A stretch of DNA of 64,000 nt from Sphingobacteriales bacterium (GTDB lineage: Bacteria; Bacteroidota; Bacteroidia; Chitinophagales; JADIYW01): the NCBI GenBank assembly GCA_016699615.1, contig CP064984.1, forward strand, positions 558,001 to 622,000. Reading direction: 5' to 3'. A program made the translations under genes and the position numbers. The stretch's first letter is position 1, and the number at the start of each line of letters is the position of its first letter. The notes under the pieces are model-generated. The model searched no databases, was not told the origin of the DNA, and worked only from the letters and a program-made list of their open reading frames with translations. Below, piece after piece: positions 57,904 through 64,000 of this stretch.

Positions 57904-59419
57904 ATGATACAGAAAATAGGTAGATACATTCCTGCAATATTGTGGATTGCATTCCTATTTTATTTGAGTTTTCTGCCAGTAGATAAACTTCACAAAGAAG
58001 AATTTGAAGAGAAACTACATGTTGCTGAGTTTTGGCACTTAGTTATTTATTTTGCATTATTTAAGTTACTACAATTTAGTAATGCCTTTAAAAATTGGCA
58101 AATTCTAATTTTCTGTATTTGTTTTTCTATCTCAATAGAAACCTTACAATACTTTTTTGTTCAAGGTCAACAATTTAAAATTACAGAAATAATTGCTGCA
58201 ATAGTTTCATCATTATTGACTTATTATTTTGCTAGTAAAGAAAAAGTTGTAGAAGAAAAAAACATAGAAACAGCCAAAAATGTATTTCATTTCAAACATT
58301 TAGATTCTTTGCGTGCTATAGGTTGTTGGTATATTTCTATTGCACATATACTTATATTTATTTCAAATTATAAATTACATAAAATTCCTATTGAGGAAAA
58401 TGGTTTTATTGTACAATTTGGGCATATGTTTATCAGTACATTTTTTGTATTGAGTGGTTTTCTAATCTCTTATTTTTTAATTAAAGAGAAAATCAAGACA
58501 AATAAAATAGACATCAAGAAATTTTATATCAGAAGAGCATTTAGAATTTTGCCTGTGTATTTAGTTGGATTATTTGTAATTGCATTAATCTATCATCTTA
58601 TATGCTCGCATATGATAAAGAATGGTTTAACAGATGGAACATTCGGAAATATGTGTTACAATCTAAATGAAAGATTTTTATTGTACATAACAATGCTACC
58701 TAATGTTGCTTTCTGCTTTGATAGAGTGTATTTTCATCTAAGTAATTATTGGTCTATTGGTGTTGAAGAGCAGTTTTATATTTTGTGGCCAATTATATTA
58801 TTATTTTCAAAAAACATTTTCAATTCATTAAGAAATATTTTCATCATTTACACTATTCTACTTATTATCACATTTGCAATTAGTTTTGGTGCAGCAGAAA
58901 CAGATACATCTTATCGTATATTTAAGCTAGTATATATTACAAGATTTGCTTGCGTTTGCATTTGGTGGATTTTGTGCTTATGCTGTTATTAATATTAATC
59001 AATTTGAAAAAACAAAATTATATCAAATTATCATTTCAAAATACACACAATTTATAGCATTTATACTTCTAATTATTTTTTCATTTATAAAAAACGAATT
59101 TATTTTTGCATTTAAGCATGTATTAATAATTATACCTTGCAATGCAATAATAATTTTCAACATGGCAATAAATAAAAACAATTTATTTAATATTGAAAAT
59201 AAATTTCTAAACTATGTTGGTATGACAACATATAGTATGTACGCATATAATTTAATTTTCCTAGATATGTTTGTTGGTATGACTAAAAATATTTTTAAAA
59301 CTAACAATATTATCATCTTGATAATTGTACCACTAACTTTGCTTACTTTAGTATCTATTGCATCTTATAAGTACATTGAAATTAAATTTTTGAATATTAG
59401 AAAAAAATATTTCGACTAA
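57904..59419 (+). CDS. VanZ-like domain fused to an acyltransferase-3 domain, one frame break
   Basis: The first ~110 residues are a VanZ-like membrane domain (IPAILWIAFLFYLSFLPVDK ... EKLHVAEFWHLVIYFALF). From ~135 an acyltransferase-3 domain follows: FKHLDSLRAIGCWYISIAHI with the catalytic His, GHMFISTFFVLSGFLISYFL, FYIRRAFRILPVYL, NYWSIGVEEQFYILWPI. The frame is lost at ~58941-58953 after YITRFA; dropping one T restores RFAAFAFGGFCAYAV and the last helices (TYSMYAYNLIFLDMFVG). Repaired length 504 residues. Acyltransferase-3 enzymes acylate surface sugars or lipids; the VanZ domain's role is unknown. It begins one base after gcvH. Confidence 0.85.
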
Positions 59420-59456
59420 TCGTATTTTGTTGTCTTAATTTCATAATTTTGAACTC

Positions 59457-60215
59457 ATGTTAGAATTTTTATTAGAAGGATTATCAATACAACAAGCACT
59501 ATTAATTGTACTAAATCTAATTCTTATTGAAAGCCTATTATCAGTAGATAATGCAGCTGTTTTAGCTACTATGGTAATGGACTTACCAAAAGAACAAAGA
59601 GCAAAAGCATTAAAATATGGAATAATTGGTGCTTATGTTTTTAGAGGTATTTGTTTGTTGTTGGCTGCTTGGTTAATTAAAATTTGGTGGCTGAAACCAC
59701 TAGGTGGATTATATCTAATATATTTATTTTTAGATTATATATACAAAAAAAACAAACCTAAAGTAGACGAAGAAGAAGTTGTAAAAAAAGAAAGTAAACT
59801 TTACAAATATACTTTTGGACTTTTTGGAAAATTTTGGGCAACTGTAATACTTGTAGAAGTAATGGATTTAGCATTTTCATTAGACAATGTTTTTGCTGCG
59901 GTTGCATTCACAGAAAATATAAAACTAATCTGGATAGGTGTTTTTATTGGCATATTAGCTATGCGTTTTGTGGCACAAAGCTTTGTAAAACTAATGGAGA
60001 AATATCCATTTTTAGAAACTGCAGCATTTTCAGTAATAGGTATTTTGGGTATCAAGCTGTTTTTGGCATTGCCTGCACATTTCTTTCATGAAAGTCCAGT
60101 TTTTAGATTTATAGAAAGTGAAAAATTTGATTTAGTAATTTCAATAGTTACATTCCTAACTTTCTTTATTCCAATTATGACGTCTAGGTTCTTCAATTTT
60201 CCTAAACACAAATAA
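59457..60215 (+). CDS. TerC-family integral membrane protein
   Basis: 252 residues with seven or more hydrophobic segments. The paired acidic motifs of TerC are present: ESLLSVDNAAVLATMV near residue 25 and EVMDLAFSLDNVFAAVAF near residue 140. The FLDYIYKKNKPKVDEEEVVKK loop is cytoplasmic. TerC-like proteins are implicated in manganese or calcium export and metalation of secreted proteins, and some in tellurium resistance; no ter genes are adjacent, so metal homeostasis is the better guess. Its stop abuts the dnaX stop on the other strand. Confidence 0.9.
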   Translation: MLEFLLEGLSIQQALLIVLNLILIESLLSVDNAAVLATMVMDLPKEQRAKALKYGIIGAYVFRGICLLLAAWLIKIWWLKPLGGLYLIYLFLDYIYKKNKPKVDEEEVVKKESKLYKYTFGLFGKFWATVILVEVMDLAFSLDNVFAAVAFTENIKLIWIGVFIGILAMRFVAQSFVKLMEKYPFLETAAFSVIGILGIKLFLALPAHFFHESPVFRFIESEKFDLVISIVTFLTFFIPIMTSRFFNFPKHK

Positions 60216-61993
60216 CTAAGCATCTAACGTAAGGTCAAATTTTTGTATAAGATACCTTACACTTTCGTTTGACTCATACAATTCTTTTGCTCTTTCTCTA
60301 GGAACTTTATACACTGGCTCTTCGTTTTTTGGCTTCTGCAAAACAATCTCAAGTTCTAACTGTTTTGTATTGGTATGTTCCAAAAAGAATGTAATAATAC
60401 TTGACTTATTGAGTTGCATCATTTCTAAATTGATATTGCTACTTGCAGTAACTAATATTTTATTTTTCTCAAAAACTGGTTGTTGGTTTTGAATGATATT
60501 TAGATATGAATTTTGGGCATTTGGTTTTATAAAACTTATATACTCATCCCAAAATGCAACTATGTTTTCTGAGTTTAATTCTGGTTTTTCTTTTTGTTGT
60601 ATATTTTTATCATCATTAATTTCTGCAATTATACTTGTTAATGATGATTTTTTTGCAAGAATTTTCTTAGCTGATGAATTTTGTGTTGATTCATCTTCAT
60701 GAGAAACATTTTTTATTTCTACTTTTTTTTCTTCAACTTGAGGTTGCTCAAGTTTAGTTTCAACTTTAGGAATTTCTACTTCTTCCTCAATAATTTTTAC
60801 AACTTGATTTTTGTCTATAGTTTGTTTAGACTTTATTCTTTCAAGAAGTAATTTTAGTTTTTTTTTTCGCCTAAAATGAGTTCTAAAGTATTTTCGATTT
60901 GTGTATTTAAGAAGCAAATTTTTAATAAAAACAATTCAACATGTAGTCTTTTATTTTTTGCTTGTTTGTATTGTACATCACATTCATTCAGATAACTCAA
61001 TGCATTGAGCAAAAATGTTTCTTCTATGATTTCTGCTTGCGTTAAATATTTTTGAGTTACAGATTCGCTCTTTTCTAATAACTGAATTGTTTCTGGATTT
61101 TTACTGACTAAAAGATTTCTAAAATGCTCACTCAAACCAGCAATAAATATTTCGCCATCAAAGCCATTTCTAATTATTTCATCAAATGAATTAAGCACAG
61201 CAGCACTGTCTTGTGTCATGAAATAATCAGTTATTTTAAAATAATAATCATAATCTAATATATTTAGATTTTTAATTACATCTTGATAAGTTACTTCGTT
61301 ACCTGCAAAACTTACAATTTTATCAAACAATGAAAGTGCATCACGCAAACCACCATCAGCTTTTTCTGCAATAATATGTAATGCTGCATCTTCTGCAACT
61401 ACATGTTCTTCTTTCGCAATAAATTCTAATTGTTTTACTATATCTTGATTGGAAATTCTTTTGAAATCGAATATTTGGCATCGAGATAAAATGGTAGGAA
61501 TGATTTTATGTTTTTCAGTTGTTGCTAAAATAAAAATAGCATAGCTTGGTGGCTCTTCTAATGTTTTTAAGAATGCATTGAACGCACCAGCACTTAGCAT
61601 ATGTACCTCATCTATGATATACACTTTGTATTTTCCTGATTGTGGTGCAAAACGCACTTGATCTACCAAAGTTCTAATATCATCAACACTATTGTTGGAT
61701 GCAGCATCTAGCTCAAAAATATTAAATGATGCATTTTGAGAAAATGATTTGCAAGAATTACATTCATTACAAGGTTCAAAATTCTCAGATGGTTGTTCGC
61801 AATTTATAGCTTTTGCCAAAATTCTTGCACAAGTAGTTTTACCAACACCACGTGGTCCACAGAATAAAAATGATTGTGCTAATTTTCCTGTAGATAATGC
61901 TTTTTTTAAAGTCTCTGATACTTGAGCTTGTCCAACTACGTCAGAAAAACGCATTGGTCTGTATTTTCTTGCGGAAACAATAAAATTATCCAT
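60216..61993 (-). CDS. dnaX: DNA polymerase III gamma/tau subunit, split at a ten-A slippery site
   Basis: Clamp-loader ATPase of the replisome. The first frame (MDNFIVSARKYRPMRFSDVV) has Walker A CGPRGVGKTT (45-54), Zn Cys65/75/78/81, DEVH at 128-131, SRC sensor motif and ends after domain III at residue 379 (ELILGEKKN, stop at 60854). The -1 frame then encodes ~213 residues: a Lys/Glu/Val-rich linker and a C-terminal domain (FWDEYISFIKPNAQNSYLN ... YLIQKFDLTLDA) like the tau polymerase-binding region. One extra A, or a -1 shift, joins them into 592 residues, normal for the family. Either a base error or programmed production of short gamma-like and long tau-like forms. Confidence 0.92.
60857..60868 (-). 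other. Candidate -1 frameshift / transcriptional slippage site in dnaX
   Basis: The coding strand reads G, ten A, C, then TAA. In the zero frame the codons are GAA AAA AAA AAC TAA, so the last seven bases before the stop form A AAA AAC in the correct phase for -1 ribosomal slippage. Ten A is also long enough for RNA polymerase slippage, as established in Thermus dnaX. E. coli dnaX uses A AAA AAG. No stimulatory hairpin or internal Shine-Dalgarno was noticed nearby. A homopolymer sequencing error would look the same. Confidence 0.45.
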
Positions 61994-62078
61994 CTATTAC
62001 AAAAATAAGAAATTAGACTAAGTATCTACTTCAATAAAATACTAAGTTTTACACAAAATGGTTTTTTGTTAGCTTTTG

Positions 62079-63380
62079 TTAGATATTTACATGCACATTT
62101 CCATCTGCTGAAATATTATCCAGTGATGCATTTTTCAATGTATTGACCAAACTTTCATCATATTGTGCATTCACTTTTATATAATTATCAGTAAAGCCAT
62201 GCATCAACGCTCCTTTCTTCTCTTCTTCAAACAATACTGTTCTGTTGGTGTGTAAATATTGCTCGTAAAACTGCCTTTTTTTCTTTTCTGATAAACTTCT
62301 AAGTTGTGTACATCTATCTTGTCTTACACTCATTGGCACCACATCTTGTATATCTAATGCTTTGGTATTTGCCCTTTCTGAATATGTAAATACATGTAAA
62401 TATGAAATATCTATTTCGTGCAAGAAGTTAAATGTTTGCATAAAATCATCGTTTGTCTCACTCGGAAAACCAACAATCACATCAACACCAATGCATGCAT
62501 GTGGCATAGTAGATTTTATTTTTTGCACTCTGTCTTTATATACATCAGCTTGGTATCTTCTTTGCATCAATGCAAGAATTTTATTGCTGGCACTTTGTAG
62601 TGGAATATGGAAGTGTGGCATAAATTTGTTGCTCGTTGCTACAAATTCTATAATCTCATCAGTCAATAGATTAGGTTCAATAGATGATATTCTAAAACGC
62701 TCTATTCCATCTATTTTATCTAGTTCTTTAATTACATCAATTAGTTTATGGTGGTCATCTATTCCTCTTCCATAATCGCCTGTATTCACGCCAGTAATTA
62801 CAATTTCTTTTATATTATTCTGAGCTAATGCTTTTGCATTTTGAATGATATTTTCCAATTTATCGCTTCTGCTTTTTCCTCGAGCTAATGGAATTGTACA
62901 AAATGTACATTTATAATCGCAACCATCTTGAATTTTTAAAAATGAACGTGTTCTTTCTGCTAATGAAAACGAAGGCATAAAATCATTTACCTCATTAATT
63001 GCTGAAGTATGAATTTGTCCACAGGCATTTTTAGTTAAATCTGTGATAATGCTTGGAAGATTAAACTTATCTGTTGCGCCAAGTACTAAGTCTACACCTT
63101 TTATGGATGCAATTTCTGCTGGTTTCAATTGGGCATAACAGCCTAATACCACAACAAATGCATTAGGATTCACCTTTAATGACTTTCTAACTATATTTCT
63201 ACACTTTGCATCAGCATCATCTGTAACAGAACATGTATTAATAACATATACATCTGCAAAATCGTTAAAATCTACAGTTTCAAAGCCTACTTGTTTCATT
63301 TGTCTAGCTATTGCTGATGTTTCAGAGAAATTGAGCTTACAACCTAATGTGTGAAATGCTATATTTTTGCCAGTAAACAT
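62079..63380 (-). CDS. mtaB: tRNA (N6-threonylcarbamoyladenosine(37)-C2) methylthiotransferase MtaB
   Basis: Radical-SAM methylthiotransferase that makes ms2t6A37 in tRNAs. I use the ATG at 63380 (MFTGKNIAFHTLGCKLNFSE); a TTG two codons upstream is less likely. The N-terminal cluster domain has Cys14, Cys50 and Cys81; the radical-SAM motif CDYKCTFC is at 154-161; ISSIEPNL, HIPLQSAS and GVDVIVGFPSET follow, and a TRAM-like end (TDNYIKVNA). The TLGCKLN start and IPLARGKSRS favour MtaB over MiaB or RimO. 433 residues, intact. Divergent from the oxidoreductase gene at 63483. Confidence 0.92.
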   Translation of the reverse strand: MFTGKNIAFHTLGCKLNFSETSAIARQMKQVGFETVDFNDFADVYVINTCSVTDDADAKCRNIVRKSLKVNPNAFVVVLGCYAQLKPAEIASIKGVDLVLGATDKFNLPSIITDLTKNACGQIHTSAINEVNDFMPSFSLAERTRSFLKIQDGCDYKCTFCTIPLARGKSRSDKLENIIQNAKALAQNNIKEIVITGVNTGDYGRGIDDHHKLIDVIKELDKIDGIERFRISSIEPNLLTDEIIEFVATSNKFMPHFHIPLQSASNKILALMQRRYQADVYKDRVQKIKSTMPHACIGVDVIVGFPSETNDDFMQTFNFLHEIDISYLHVFTYSERANTKALDIQDVVPMSVRQDRCTQLRSLSEKKKRQFYEQYLHTNRTVLFEEEKKGALMHGFTDNYIKVNAQYDESLVNTLKNASLDNISADGNVHVNI

Positions 63381-63482
63381 GCTCAAAAATAATCAATATA
63401 CACTATATGTGGATTATTTACAATAAAATAGATATGTTCATAGCTTAATTTTAATTTTGATTTTACACTAAATATTGTTTTT

Positions 63483-64000
63483 TTGAAAAAATTAAAGGTT
63501 GCTATTATTGGAATTGGTAATTTGGGTATGCAATACATCATTAGGTTGCAGTACAATAAATTATTTGAGCTAGTTGGCGTCAATGATAAACATCCTGAGC
63601 ACTACGAAGATTTGAAAGAAGAATCTGGTATTAATTTTTATGAAAATGCAGATGAGCTGACTGATGCGTGTGATGCATTGATTATATGTACACCTACGCA
63701 TGCCATCAATAAATATTTATTTGATGTAATTAAATCTGGAAAGCACATTTTGCTAGGCAAACCAATTTTGAATGATTTGCCAGATATTCTGTATATCAAT
63801 GATATTGCTAGAGAATCTGGAATTAAAATGCAAATCAGCATGGTAGATAGTTTTAATCCTGTTTTTAGTACACTTAAAACCATGGTTGAAGAACCTATGT
63901 TTGTTGAAATAAGAAGAAACACATCATTTGAGTCTTCTAAAAACAATCCAAATATTATAAAAGAATCTTTATTGAAAGATATTTGTTTACTACTTGAATT
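63483..64000 (+). CDS. Gfo/Idh/MocA-family NAD(P)-dependent oxidoreductase, cut by window end
   Basis: The frame opens with a TTG at 63483 (MKKLKVAIIGIGNLGMQYII) and is open to the window edge, 172 residues. The Rossmann motif GIGNLG, VGVNDK at the end of the second strand, DALIICTPTHAI and SGKHILLGKPIL (the family's E/G-K-P-L motif, with Gly instead of the usual Glu) identify the N-terminal domain. SMVDSFNPVF follows in place of the common FNRRF-type segment. Such proteins often act on sugars or nucleotide sugars; the C-terminal half that would tell is outside. Confidence 0.85.
   Translation, partial: MKKLKVAIIGIGNLGMQYIIRLQYNKLFELVGVNDKHPEHYEDLKEESGINFYENADELTDACDALIICTPTHAINKYLFDVIKSGKHILLGKPILNDLPDILYINDIARESGIKMQISMVDSFNPVFSTLKTMVEEPMFVEIRRNTSFESSKNNPNIIKESLLKDICLLLE

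Noticed and set aside
59446..59453. TAATTTTG immediately upstream of the TerC gene as a -7 element
   Set aside because: It lies so close to the ATG that transcription would begin at or inside the start codon, and the upstream TTTG spacing is wrong.
1..64000. tRNA, rRNA, CRISPR array, insertion sequence, prophage or integrase
   Set aside because: I looked on both strands for cloverleaf-like blocks, regularly spaced repeats, transposase motifs and terminal inverted repeats and found none that I could support; a tRNA scan by software would settle the first.

Overview
The window is about 64 kb of AT-rich DNA (roughly 30% GC by eye) from a member of the Bacteroidota. The evidence is a giant sprA gene (outer-membrane translocon of the type IX secretion system, T9SS), at least three large secreted proteins with T9SS-type C-terminal sorting domains, many lipoproteins with a signal peptide ending in a lipobox Cys, almost no Shine-Dalgarno sequences, and typical Bacteroidota gene groups (tatA-gatA-lytic transglycosylase-ruvA-sprA, gcvH-vanZ, hemA-hemC-hemD). 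It is chromosomal and mostly housekeeping. I saw no tRNA, rRNA, CRISPR array, insertion sequence or phage gene.

Layout. 1-5000: a cut S8 protease, small conserved proteins, SixA-like phosphatase, zinc metallopeptidase and a propeller-like protein. 5000-17150: a minus-strand cluster of S4-domain protein, tatA, gatA, MltD/LysM lytic transglycosylase, ruvA and sprA. 17190-28300: cysteine desulfurase, methylmalonyl-CoA epimerase, a 1726-residue T9SS cargo protein, an ECF sigma factor, a secreted esterase and an acyl-CoA dehydrogenase joined to an SCP2 domain. 28490-36490: MerR regulator, hemA and a hemC-hemD fusion, LysM/RlpA-like protein, NfeD-type membrane protease and kdsB. 36595-38095: a two-gene GNAT-like cassette and small membrane/oxidase-associated proteins. 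38100-44930: a plus-strand accessory block (LuxR-type regulator, coiled-coil lipoprotein, outer-membrane barrel, Cys-rich lipoprotein, an intracellular-looking trypsin-like protease with an unknown partner, and an orphan helical protein), holding the only two clear hairpin terminators I found. 44931-54285: GMC oxidoreductase, aldehyde dehydrogenase, ornithine aminotransferase, and an operon of a secreted PHP-domain protein with two paralogous lipoproteins. 54331-64000: M61 peptidase, beta-lactamase-fold hydrolase, gcvH, a VanZ-acyltransferase fusion, TerC, dnaX, mtaB and a cut Gfo/Idh/MocA oxidoreductase.

The most striking property is that eleven genes carry twelve single-base frame breaks that leave every protein motif intact once one base is added or removed; most lie in short A or T runs. 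The affected genes include dnaX, ruvA, hemC, sprA and an ECF sigma factor. The simplest reading is homopolymer error in an unpolished long-read or metagenome assembly. The dnaX break differs: it lies in a ten-A run ending in an in-phase A AAA AAC slippery heptamer right before the stop codon, and would separate a gamma-like clamp-loader ATPase from a tau-like extension, so real recoding is plausible there. A second pattern is that seven of eight convergent gene pairs have stop codons that abut, lie within 3 bases, or overlap by 6 bases.
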